Shown one piece after another: positions 53,655-61,527 of a DNA stretch of 64,000 nucleotides. Source of the DNA: Dehalococcoidia bacterium (GTDB lineage Bacteria; Chloroflexota; Dehalococcoidia; DSTF01; JALHUB01). Position 1 is the stretch's first letter; each line of letters opens with the position of its first letter. The notes beneath the pieces are model-generated. The model was not told where the DNA came from. It made no database searches and was given only the letters and a program-made list of their open reading frames with translations. Made by a program: the position numbers and the translations under genes. Where the stretch lies: the NCBI GenBank assembly GCA_030018455.1, contig JASEFU010000001.1:435545-499544 (forward strand), read 5' to 3'.

Positions 53655-54194
53655 TCAGGAGGTCTGTCCCTCCAGTTGTTTTTTCAAGGCCAGCAGCCTG
53701 CTGCGGACGCTGCCGTCTATCAGGGTATCGCCGATGCGCGCCACCAGGCCGCCGAGGATGCCGGGGTCAACGCGCGGCGCCACGATGACCTGCTTACCCG
53801 TCATTTTGCTGAGCCTTGCCGCGACCGTTTGCGTTTCGTCGTCGGACATCGGCACCGCCGTCGTTACGGTAGCTCGCGCGATGCCGCGGTGCTCGTCGAG
53901 CAGGGCGTGGAACTCCTGCCGTATCTGGTCGGCGAGGCCGACGCGGCGCTTGTCGACCAGGAGCTGCGCCAGGTTCATCGCGCGGGGGTTCACGTCGGAA
54001 AGGGCGGCTTCCAGCAAGGCCCGCTTGTCGGCGTCCGTAGCCTTATCGCTTTGCAGGAAGGCCGCTGCCCGTGGCTCGCCCATCAGTGTCGTCAGCGCGT
54101 CCAGGTCTTCCGCCCAGCGTTCCACTTCTTCGAATTCGAGCGCGACGGCAAATGCCGCCTGGGCGTAGCGTTTGGCCGCTGCCTCTGTCCTCAT
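53655..54194 (-). CDS. atpH: ATP synthase subunit delta
   Basis: Peripheral-stalk subunit linking b to the top of F1, 179 residues. The N-terminal helical domain begins AAAKRYAQAAFAVALE and the C-terminal GKQVIVAPRVDPGILGGLVARIGDTLIDGSVR is the most conserved part of the family (OSCP/delta). Lies between atpF and atpA as usual. Confidence 0.95.
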   Translation of the reverse strand: MRTEAAAKRYAQAAFAVALEFEEVERWAEDLDALTTLMGEPRAAAFLQSDKATDADKRALLEAALSDVNPRAMNLAQLLVDKRRVGLADQIRQEFHALLDEHRGIARATVTTAVPMSDDETQTVAARLSKMTGKQVIVAPRVDPGILGGLVARIGDTLIDGSVRSRLLALKKQLEGQTS

Positions 54195-54257
54195 ATAAGT
54201 ATACCTCTATTAAGAGGGAGCGCCCCTCTTAACGCAGACTAGAAAACGGCGCTCTCC

Positions 54258-54764
54258 TTAAGAAGCGCCGTCCTTTGACAAACCGGACTCCGCCAGCACC
54301 TCGTCGATGAGGCGCTGGTGCGCCTTGCGGTCGAGGGACTGGCCGATGACCTTCTCGGCGGCGGCGATCGTCAGGTCGGCGAACTCGCGCCGTATCTGCG
54401 AGATCGCCTCGTCGCGCTCGAGCTGGATCTCGTTGCGTGCGCGGGCAAGCAGCGCCTCGCCCTCCGACCGCGCCTGCTCGCGGGCCTCGTCCTGGATGCG
54501 CGCCGCTATCTGTTGCGCCTGGCCGATCAGGGCCTGGCCCTCCTGGCGGGCCTCTTCGAGCCGCTTCTGCACCTCGACGTCCGCCTGCGCCGCCTGCTCC
54601 TTCATCCGCTCCGACGCCTCGAGCCCTTCGCGGACGCGCCGCGAGCGCTCCTCCATCATGCGCATGAACGGCTTGTAGGCGACAAAGCGCAGAATGGCCA
54701 GCAGTATGGCGAAGTTTATGAGCTGGGCCAGAAGTCCGGGGATGTTTATTCCCAGGGCGTCCAA
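54258..54764 (-). CDS. atpF: ATP synthase subunit b
   Basis: Peripheral-stalk subunit, 168 residues: one N-terminal membrane helix (LLAQLINFAILLAILRFVAYKPF would be the span, residues 10-32) followed by a long charged coiled coil rich in Glu, Arg, Ala and Gln that dimerises and holds the stator. Sixty-three bases before atpH on the minus strand. Confidence 0.95.
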   Translation of the reverse strand: MDALGINIPGLLAQLINFAILLAILRFVAYKPFMRMMEERSRRVREGLEASERMKEQAAQADVEVQKRLEEARQEGQALIGQAQQIAARIQDEAREQARSEGEALLARARNEIQLERDEAISQIRREFADLTIAAAEKVIGQSLDRKAHQRLIDEVLAESGLSKDGAS

Positions 54765-54804
54765 AGTCGTTCTTCCCCCTTTGACCCCACCACGTCGGCG
54801 GCGC

Positions 54805-55083
<279 letters not shown>

Positions 55084-55116
55084 CTACTTATTGCCGATTA
55101 TTCACAGGCCCTCGCC

Positions 55117-56202
55117 CTATTCGGGCACCGTTGGGCCCCCTGATTCTGCCTCGCCTTCGCCTCCGTGGCCGGAGACGGCGACCACGCCGAATACAAGCGT
55201 AAGCATCGCGAAGATGAAGCCCTGGATGAGCCCCACGAAGAGCTCCATCACGTACACAAACTGAAGGGCGATGAGCGGCAGCAGGAAGATCATCACCAGG
55301 AACAGGATCTCGCCGGCGAAGATGTTGCCGAAGAGTCGGAAGGTGAAGCTCAGGATGCGCGCCGCCTCCGCGATCAGCTCCAGCAGTCCGACAAACACGT
55401 CGATTATGCCGTCGAGCAGCTTCCCCTGCAGCAGCCTTCCAAAGTTGAAGAACTTGCTGGAGTAGCGGAAGAAGCCCATGCTGCTGATGCCCCAGAACTC
55501 GACGAAGATGGCCGACATGATGGCGAGTGCGAGCGGCGCGTTGAGGTCGGTGTTGACGCTGCGGAAGAAGGGGATGAAGAAACCCGCCTTTTCGTCCGGC
55601 TTCAGGTCGGCCGTCGCCTTTTCCAGCGCCGCCTCCTTTTCTTCGAGCGTGGCGTTTTCCGGTACCTCAACCTCGACTGTCGACGGCTCGGCGGGCGGCC
55701 ACGCCGGGGGAGAGGGCATGATGACGTTGATCCCCCCGACCTCCTCGAACACGAAGCCTTTTTCGTGGAACTCCGCGCCCTCCTCGACGTGCAACTCCTG
55801 CACCTTGCCTATCGTCGCTACGCCGGGGAAGAGCCCGAGCCAGTTGGCGAAGACGACGTAGAAGAATATCGTCGCGACGACGGGGAAGAAGCGGCGCGCG
55901 TTCGACTCTCCGGCCGTGCCCGCCACCATGTTGTAGAAGCCTTCCATGATCGTCTCGAGGAAGTTCTGCAGGCCGCGGGGAACGAGCCGCGGGTTGCGGA
56001 ACCCGAAGTAGGTGATTATGACCATCAGAACGACGACTACCCAGGCAGTGAGGATAGTGTTCGTGAGGGGGAAGGGCCCGATTTCGAGGATCGTCTCTGC
56101 TTTGAGCTCGACGATGGGCCGGGGTGAGCGCAATGAGAGAAAACCGATGACCAAGAGGGCGACGAAAAAGACGGCAACCAGGACTGTGGTGCCTCTACGC
56201 AC
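55117..56202 (-). CDS. atpB: ATP synthase subunit a, with long insertion
   Basis: Stator channel subunit of F0, 361 residues, about 100 more than the E. coli protein apart from N-terminal differences. The essential Arg lies in ILSFTFRLFGNIFAGE. Between the second and third membrane spans (about residues 132-208) there is a hydrophilic insertion rich in Glu, Pro and Ala (PSPPAWPPAEPSTVEVEVPE and EEKEAALEKATADLK). Insertions at this place occur in some relatives; here it probably projects from the membrane. It starts at GTG 56202, overlapping the TAG of the preceding gene by one base. Confidence 0.94.
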   Translation of the reverse strand: MRRGTTVLVAVFFVALLVIGFLSLRSPRPIVELKAETILEIGPFPLTNTILTAWVVVVLMVIITYFGFRNPRLVPRGLQNFLETIMEGFYNMVAGTAGESNARRFFPVVATIFFYVVFANWLGLFPGVATIGKVQELHVEEGAEFHEKGFVFEEVGGINVIMPSPPAWPPAEPSTVEVEVPENATLEEKEAALEKATADLKPDEKAGFFIPFFRSVNTDLNAPLALAIMSAIFVEFWGISSMGFFRYSSKFFNFGRLLQGKLLDGIIDVFVGLLELIAEAARILSFTFRLFGNIFAGEILFLVMIFLLPLIALQFVYVMELFVGLIQGFIFAMLTLVFGVVAVSGHGGEGEAESGGPTVPE

Positions 56203-56429
56203 TATCTCGCCTTTCTCTTCTGTTCGATTGCCTTCAGCACGTCTACAAGCATCAGGTAGCCGCCGAGGAAGGCTGCGGCCAGCCCGAGGAACAGTCCCGT
56301 CATGGTGAGCGCAGGTGTCAACTCGAACCTGCGGTCAAGCCAGACTCCGCCACCCACGCCTAAGGCGATACAGAGCGCTATGTACCAGCCTATGCCCACC
56401 AGTCTGAGGGCCGGCGGGATGGCACCCAT
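56202..56429 (-). CDS. AtpZ/AtpI-type assembly protein
   Basis: A 75-residue membrane protein with two helices, first in the atp operon. It has GWYIALCIALGVGGGVWLD and LTMTGLFLGLAAAFLGGYLM, matching the F0F1 assembly/Mg2+ transport AtpZ-I family, which helps build the c-ring. GAGGTGAG precedes the ATG. Its stop overlaps the atpB start. Confidence 0.85.
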   Translation of the reverse strand: MGAIPPALRLVGIGWYIALCIALGVGGGVWLDRRFELTPALTMTGLFLGLAAAFLGGYLMLVDVLKAIEQKRKAR

Positions 56430-56467
56430 CGCTCACCTCGTCCGCTTGGGGCCGTTCCCAGTGCGGG

Positions 56468-56497
56468 ACTATATCACCGAAGCCGTTTTTAAAACAA
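56468..56497 (-). promoter_or_regulatory. atp operon promoter
   Basis: On the minus strand TTGTTT (56492-56497), 18-base spacer, TATAGT (56468-56473). Leader of about 32 bases to the first atp gene. Confidence 0.65.
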
Positions 56498-56595
56498 GCG
56501 AAGTAGACGTAGGGGCCTTTCCCGGTGGGGCGGGACTCCGTGCCCGCCCAGGCCTCTCCTTGCGGGCGGGGGTACGCGGGCTGCGCACTTTGGGG

Positions 56596-57204
56596 TCAGA
56601 TTTGAACGGGCGCCCGCCCTTCGCGGCGCCGCTCCGCCTCGATGATCTGCAGTATCCGCTCCACCGTCTCGTCGAGGCGCCCTTCGCGGTTGACGACGAC
56701 GTGGTCGAACTGCGTCCGGCGTTCCATCTCGGCGCGCGCCGTCTCCAGGCGCACCCTGATGTCGGCGTTGGTGCCGTCGCGGAGTCGCAGCCGGCGCTCC
56801 AACTCGTCGAGCGACTCGGGCGCGAGGAAGACGAACACGGCGCCGGACGCCAGCCTTCGGATCGTCTCTGCCCCCTGCACGTCCACGCGCACGATCACGT
56901 CGCGGCCGCGCGCCAGCGCCTCGCGCACCTGCGCTTTCGGCACGCCGTACTTATACCCGTAGACTACCGCGCTCTCGAGAAAGGCGTCCTCCGCCCGCAG
57001 CCGATCGAACTCCTCGTCGCTGAGGAAGAGGTAATCGCCGCCGTCCGTCTCCTGATTCCGGGGCGGGCGCGTCGTCGCCGTGGTGACGAAATGCGCCTCC
57101 GGTTCGACGGCGCGAAGCCGCTCCAGCACGGCGTCCTTGCCCACGCCGGAAGGCCCGGAGATGACCACCAGCAGCGGCCCGGACTGCGCTCCGCCTTCGC
57201 TCAC
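56596..57204 (-). CDS. gmk: Guanylate kinase
   Basis: Phosphorylates GMP to GDP, 202 residues. P-loop ISGPSGVGKDAV near residue 14, GMP-binding blocks TTATTRPPRNQETDGGDY and VYGYKYGVP, and the RLETARAEMERRTQFDHVVVN lid region are conserved. Its start overlaps the stop of the RemA gene by four bases, a neighbour relation common in bacteria. Confidence 0.96.
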   Translation of the reverse strand: MSEGGAQSGPLLVVISGPSGVGKDAVLERLRAVEPEAHFVTTATTRPPRNQETDGGDYLFLSDEEFDRLRAEDAFLESAVVYGYKYGVPKAQVREALARGRDVIVRVDVQGAETIRRLASGAVFVFLAPESLDELERRLRLRDGTNADIRVRLETARAEMERRTQFDHVVVNREGRLDETVERILQIIEAERRREGRAPVQI

Positions 57205-57494
57205 GCCGGCGCTCCCGCCACCGCCTCCGACGGCTCCCGATGGGCCGCCGCCCGCCGCCCCGTCGCCCTTGCCGCTATCGTCTCCGGGGTTATCGCCGCC
57301 AGGATGATGTGACCGTCGTCCATGAACATCACCGACTTCGTGCGGCGTCCGCTCGTCATGTCGATCACCATGCCCTTGCCTTTGGTGTCCTGGATGACGC
57401 GGCGGATCGGCGCGGAATTAGGGGAAGCGACAGCGATAACGTGGTTGGTTGCCAGATGATTCCCAAACCCGACATGGATGAGGTCTGCGCTCAT
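57201..57494 (-). CDS. RemA/DUF370 family regulatory protein
   Basis: A 97-residue protein of the DUF370 family, whose Bacillus member RemA is an oligomeric DNA-binding activator of matrix and osmoprotection genes. The conserved block IHVGFGNHLATNHVIAV and the following RRVIQDTKGKGMVIDMTSG and KSVMFMDDGHIILAAITPETIA are typical. The C-terminus is longer and Ala/Arg-rich. Role in this organism is inferred only from the family. Confidence 0.92.
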   Translation of the reverse strand: MSADLIHVGFGNHLATNHVIAVASPNSAPIRRVIQDTKGKGMVIDMTSGRRTKSVMFMDDGHIILAAITPETIAARATGRRAAAHREPSEAVAGAPA

Positions 57495-57497
57495 GGC

Positions 57498-58826
57498 TCA
57501 CCCCTTCTCTACAGCCCCGGCCGCCGGTGACGTCAGCGCCCGCAGGTCGTCCCAGAAGCCGGGATAGGAGACGCCGACGGCGTCGGCCCCCGAAATCACC
57601 GTGTCGCCCCGCGCGACAAGCCCCGCCACCGCCAGCGCCATCGCCAGCCGGTGGTCGCCGCGGCTGTCGCAGCGGGCGCCGGTGAGCGCGGGCACGCCCT
57701 CGATCACCAGCGAATCATCGCTGCCTTCGATGCGCGCGCCCAGCTTTCGCAGTTCCTCGACTGTGGCCGCCACGCGGTCCGATTCCTTGACACGCAGCTC
57801 CGCCACGCCTGATATGACGGTGCGCCCTTGCGCCAGGGCGGCAGCGACCGCCAGCACCGGCACCTCGTCGATGAGACGGACCACAAGCGGCCCCTCGATG
57901 CGAACGCCGCGCAGGCGGCTCGAACGCACCGTGAGGTCCGCTTTCGGTTCGCCGTCCTCCTCACGCTGGTTGTCGACGCGCAGGTCGGCGCCCATCATGC
58001 GCAGCGCTTCGATGACGCCGGCGCGCGTCGGGTTGACGCCCACGCCCTCGAGCCGTATCTCCGCGTTCGGATGGATGGCGCCCGCGACGAGCCAGAAAGC
58101 GGCGGCGCTGATGTCGCCGGGGACGCGCATGCTGAGCGGCGCGAGACGCTCCGACGGCGAAAGGACAAGCGCCTCGCCGTCCGAACGCAAGGACGCGCCC
58201 ATCGCTCTGAGCATCCGCTCCGTGTGGTCGCGCGACGGTGCCGGCTCCGTCAGCCGCGTCTCGCCCTCCGCCTGCAAGCCTGCGAGCAGCAGCGCCGATT
58301 TGACCTGCGCGCTCGCCACCGGCATCCGGTGGTCGATCCCGCGCAGCGGGCCGCCGCGTATCGTCAGGGGCGCAAGGGTATCGCCGTCGCGCCCGCGGAC
58401 CTGCGCGCCCATCTCGCGCAGCGGCGCCACGATGCGCCCCATGGGACGGCTGAGCAGCGAGCTGTCGCCGGTGAGGACGGAAAGGAAGGGACGCCCCGCC
58501 AGCAGGCCGGCGAGAAGGCGCATGGTGGTGCCGGAGTTGCGCGCGTCGAGCGCGGCGGCAGGCTCGCGCAGGCCGTCGAAGCCGCGCCCCTCGACGATTA
58601 GGCGGGGTTTGCGTTCGCTTCGCTCCAGCAACAGGTCGACGCCCAGCGCGCGCAGGCAATCGAGGGTGGCGAGGCAGTCGTCGGCGGGAAGGAAATTGTC
58701 GACGGCCGCCTGCCCCGAGGCGATGGCATTGAGGATCGCCGCCCGGTGCGATATCGACTTGTCGCCGGGCGCGATCACAGCGCCCTCGAGCCGACGGGCC
58801 GGCTTTACCGTGATCTCCGGACTCAT
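57498..58826 (-). CDS. aroA: 3-phosphoshikimate 1-carboxyvinyltransferase
   Basis: EPSP synthase, 442 residues, in the shikimate pathway. The N-terminal PGDKSISHRAAIL (substrate site), ARNSGTTMRLLAGLLA and the C-terminal RVKESDRVAATVEELRKLGA and GDHRLAMALAVAG blocks are present. The start at 58826 was chosen because it overlaps the TGA of tyrA in an ATGA arrangement and the family N-terminus begins there. A glycine at the usual glyphosate-site position is seen in NSGTT. Confidence 0.96.
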   Translation of the reverse strand: MSPEITVKPARRLEGAVIAPGDKSISHRAAILNAIASGQAAVDNFLPADDCLATLDCLRALGVDLLLERSERKPRLIVEGRGFDGLREPAAALDARNSGTTMRLLAGLLAGRPFLSVLTGDSSLLSRPMGRIVAPLREMGAQVRGRDGDTLAPLTIRGGPLRGIDHRMPVASAQVKSALLLAGLQAEGETRLTEPAPSRDHTERMLRAMGASLRSDGEALVLSPSERLAPLSMRVPGDISAAAFWLVAGAIHPNAEIRLEGVGVNPTRAGVIEALRMMGADLRVDNQREEDGEPKADLTVRSSRLRGVRIEGPLVVRLIDEVPVLAVAAALAQGRTVISGVAELRVKESDRVAATVEELRKLGARIEGSDDSLVIEGVPALTGARCDSRGDHRLAMALAVAGLVARGDTVISGADAVGVSYPGFWDDLRALTSPAAGAVEKG

Positions 58827-59842
58827 TTCCTTCGCGGGCGTCTCTCTCGCGCCCTGCGTTCCTGCTCTTCGAGCGACTTCATGATCTCGCGCGTGCGCCG
58901 GGCCGCCCACTCGCCAACGAGCAGGTCGGAGACGGTGACGCCCGCGTCGGGCATGGGCGCCGCCGCCTCTTCCCGCCGCCTGGCGCCGGTGGTGATGTAG
59001 GTGTCGCGCTCGAACTGGATCCTAGCGAACGTCTTGAATACCTCGTCCTCGTCGCCCTTCTCTATCAGGTCGCGAAGACGGATCAACTCCTGCACCATAC
59101 GGTTCACCCAGTGAACGACCTGCTCGCGGTTGGTGCGGACGATGTCGTCGGTCAGTTCAGGGTTGGTTGAGGCGAGGCGAGTGGCGTCGCGGAAGCCGGT
59201 CGACGCCACCTGCGACATCTCCGGCCACGCAGGGCTCTCGCGCGCCAGCGAGAACAGGGCGGCGGAAGCGACGAGCGGCAGGTGGCTGACGGCGGCGGCG
59301 TAGCTATCGTGTTCCTGCGCGTCGAGGTAGACGGGGACGGCGTTCACCAGTTGCGCCAGCCCGACGATGGAGTTGACGGCCGTTTCCTTTGCCGAGACCG
59401 ACGGCACGACGCAGTAGGCGCGCCCCTCGAAGATACCTGCCTCCGCGGCGTCGATCCCCGACTGCTCTTTGCCCGCCATCGGGTGGCCGCCCACGAAGCT
59501 GACGCGCCGCGGCAGGAGCTCCTCCGCCCACCTCAGCACATCCGTCTTCGTGCTCGCCGTGTCGGTGACGATGCAGTTGTCGGGCAGCGCCTCTGCGATC
59601 TCGCCCATCACCTCGCGCATGGCCGAGATCGGCGTGGCGATTATTACGATGGCCGCTTCCCGCACGGCCGTCTGCGCGTCGGGCGCTGCGCGGTCGATGG
59701 CGCCGATGCGTTGCGCCTTGGTCGCGACGCCGCGTTCGACGTCGTAGCCGGCGATTTCGATGTCCTTCAGGCGTGACTGCTTGAGTGCGAGGCCCATCGA
59801 CCCGCCGATAAGTCCCAGGCCGAGTATCGCTATTCTAGCCAA
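58823..59842 (-). CDS. tyrA: Prephenate dehydrogenase
   Basis: Tyrosine-pathway enzyme of 339 residues converting prephenate to 4-hydroxyphenylpyruvate with NAD(P)+. The Rossmann fingerprint GLGLIGGSMGLALKQS at residue 7, the TDTASTKTDVL and VGGHPMAGKEQSGIDAA blocks and the GFRDATRLASTNPE helical domain are typical. The last 50 residues are charged and not part of an ACT domain. It is upstream of and overlaps aroA, so tyrosine and chorismate synthesis are linked. Confidence 0.95.
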   Translation of the reverse strand: MARIAILGLGLIGGSMGLALKQSRLKDIEIAGYDVERGVATKAQRIGAIDRAAPDAQTAVREAAIVIIATPISAMREVMGEIAEALPDNCIVTDTASTKTDVLRWAEELLPRRVSFVGGHPMAGKEQSGIDAAEAGIFEGRAYCVVPSVSAKETAVNSIVGLAQLVNAVPVYLDAQEHDSYAAAVSHLPLVASAALFSLARESPAWPEMSQVASTGFRDATRLASTNPELTDDIVRTNREQVVHWVNRMVQELIRLRDLIEKGDEDEVFKTFARIQFERDTYITTGARRREEAAAPMPDAGVTVSDLLVGEWAARRTREIMKSLEEQERRARERRPRRK

Positions 59843-59873
59843 CCGGCCACCCCCTTCCGTCTGGACTTAGCGT

Positions 59874-60380
59874 CTAGCACGATTCGTCGGCCGCCCGCAG
59901 CGCCGCCGCCCGCGGGTCGTCGCCGCCCGCATGCTCGTGCGTTCGCACCAGCCTCACGACTCCCTCGGGCGCGCCCGCCGCCTCCAGCAGCGACGCCCCG
60001 CGGGTCGAGTGGTCGCTGAATGAGGCGAGAGCGCGTCGCCAGCCGCTCCCCTCGGGGCGGGCGAGCGCCTTGAGTAGTCGTGGCGACGCTGCCCTGATGA
60101 CGACGTATGCCACGCGGTGCCACAGCCTTACCGGCCCCTTGCCGACATCGTGCAGGAGGGCGGCGAGGAGCAGTTCGCTGTCGTCGTGGCCCCTGCTCTG
60201 CAGCGTCCGGAAGACCTCAACACAGTGGCGCTGGTCGCGCGGCGTCATCCCGTAAAACAGCGCCAGGAGGTCGCCTTCCAGCCGGCGTTCCACCTCGGCT
60301 TTGTCGTCGTCGCTGAGCGAGGCGCCGATGGAGGTGAAGAACTGGCGCGATCGGTAGAGCGTTCTAGCCAAAGACACCAC
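59874..60380 (-). CDS. HD domain-containing protein
   Basis: A 168-residue HD-superfamily protein. Metal-site residues are His in RHCVEVFRTL, LHDVGKGPV and the distal HSTRGASLL and RTHEHAGGDD. HD domains are phosphohydrolases, often on nucleotides; the substrate is not known. The GTG at 60380 is chosen because GGAG lies six bases upstream; TTG 60386 has none. It begins inside the end of the site-2 protease gene (17-base overlap). Confidence 0.85.
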   Translation of the reverse strand: MVSLARTLYRSRQFFTSIGASLSDDDKAEVERRLEGDLLALFYGMTPRDQRHCVEVFRTLQSRGHDDSELLLAALLHDVGKGPVRLWHRVAYVVIRAASPRLLKALARPEGSGWRRALASFSDHSTRGASLLEAAGAPEGVVRLVRTHEHAGGDDPRAAALRAADESC

Positions 60381-61089
60381 CGTCAACTCCGGTGAACGCG
60401 CGCGCGAGACCGTTTATCGCCGGGGACATGACCTCGTGGAGGATGCTCACGGAGCCGGATGTGAGGAACGGCAGGATGAGCAGGAGCAGCAGGATGGCGG
60501 GGCCGTATTGCTCAAGGCTTATCACCGTCTCCGACAGCTCTCTCGGCAGGACGCCCGCGGCGACTCGAAAGCCGTCGAGGGGGGCGAGCGGGATCAGGTT
60601 GAAGACGGCGAGCACGCAGTTGAAGATGACGGTGGTGCTGAGGAACAGCCCCAGGTAATCGGAGCCATCCCAGAAGGAGACGCTCGAGGGGACGAGGAAC
60701 GGGGTGCGCCAGGGCACCATGCCCGCGTGTATGGGAAAGCCGGCGACGCCCGCGACCACCAGGTTCGAGAGAGGGCCGGCGAAGGCGACCATTGCCATGC
60801 CCGCCTTCGGCCCGTTGCGCAATCGAAAGTGATTGACCGGCACCGGCTTCCCCCAGCCGAACCCGCCGATGAAGAGCAGCAGCGTGCCCATCGGGTCGAG
60901 GTGCACCTTCGGGTTCAGGGAGAGGCGGCCCATGTTTCGGGCCGTCGGGTCGCCCAGAGAATAGGCGGCGAAGGCGTGGCTGAACTCGTGGAAGGTGATA
61001 CCTACAAGCAAGGCCCCGAGAACGGAGCCGAAGAAGACGAGGAACAACCAGAGGCTGACCTCTAATAGATCGAGATAAGAGAATAACAA
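60364..61089 (-). CDS. Site-2 protease family (M50) membrane protein
   Basis: A 241-residue membrane metalloprotease of the M50 family without a PDZ domain. The zinc motif HEFSHA near residue 34 and the second metal site [10 protein letters not shown] (family NxxPxxPLDG) are intact; [11 protein letters not shown] forms the conserved central helix. Such minimal S2P proteins cleave membrane-bound regulators or remnants, but the substrate is unknown. It is first in the transcript with the HD gene. Confidence 0.92.
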   Translation of the reverse strand: MLFSYLDLLEVSLWLFLVFFGSVLGALLVGITFHEFSHAFAAYSLGDPTARNMGRLSLNPKVHLDPMGTLLLFIGGFGWGKPVPVNHFRLRNGPKAGMAMVAFAGPLSNLVVAGVAGFPIHAGMVPWRTPFLVPSSVSFWDGSDYLGLFLSTTVIFNCVLAVFNLIPLAPLDGFRVAAGVLPRELSETVISLEQYGPAILLLLLILPFLTSGSVSILHEVMSPAINGLARAFTGVDGGVFG

Positions 61090-61227
61090 CTCGTTTTCCT
61101 TAGCAATTTAGCGAAAACATTATAGCACAGGCAGAAAAACGCCTGTAAGGGTGCGGAAACGGCTGCCGTAGGCTTCAGATGTTGTGGAACCGGGGCCGGG
61201 CAAAGGCCCATTGGGGAGCGGTTGGGG

Positions 61228-61257
61228 TTGACAGGGCCCATGAGCGCGGGCTAAAAT
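61228..61257 (+). promoter_or_regulatory. Promoter of the riboswitch-controlled gene
   Basis: TTGACA (61228-61233), 18-base spacer, TAAAAT (61252-61257). Transcription would start near 61264, just before the riboswitch aptamer. Confidence 0.75.
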
Positions 61258-61263
61258 GCATCG

Positions 61264-61405
61264 AGAGTTAACAAGGGAATACGGCTGAATCCCACTGTGG
61301 TGGGAACGGGGGAACCAGGTCCCTGGGGTGTATCTCGCGGTCGCGAGAGGGGCAGGCTCTTTCAGCCCTAACCCGTCAGCTAACCTCGTAAGCCACTGGA
61401 AGAGG
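61264..61405 (+). ncRNA. Cyclic-di-AMP (ydaO/yuaA-type) riboswitch aptamer
   Basis: The leader holds the conserved words of the ydaO-yuaA class in order: GGAATACGGCTGAATCCC, then ACGGGGGAACCA, then TGGGGTGTATCTC, a variable hairpin, then TTTCAGCCCTAACCCGT and CAGCTAACCTCGTAAGC. The last word is the diagnostic core of the class, which binds two cyclic-di-AMP molecules and usually turns genes off. It is followed by an intrinsic terminator and a gene for an osmolyte-type glycosyltransferase. Assignment is by motif recognition only. Confidence 0.85.
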
Positions 61406-61416
61406 GCTGGTCTGCG

Positions 61417-61443
61417 AGCCGGGGGACGAGCCTCCGGCTTTTT
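61417..61443 (+). terminator. Riboswitch terminator
   Basis: Nine-pair stem (61417-61425 with 61431-61439, AGCCGGGGG against CCTCCGGCT, one G-T pair), five-base loop, then TTTTG. It would stop transcription ahead of the GT20 gene when the aptamer is occupied. Confidence 0.8.
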
Positions 61444-61527
61444 GTATCCCCGCATCTGGGCACCGCCGCTGGGCAAGCGGATTCTGCGGGTGAGCATGGC
61501 CTCTTCCCAAAGCAAAGGAGGGCACCG

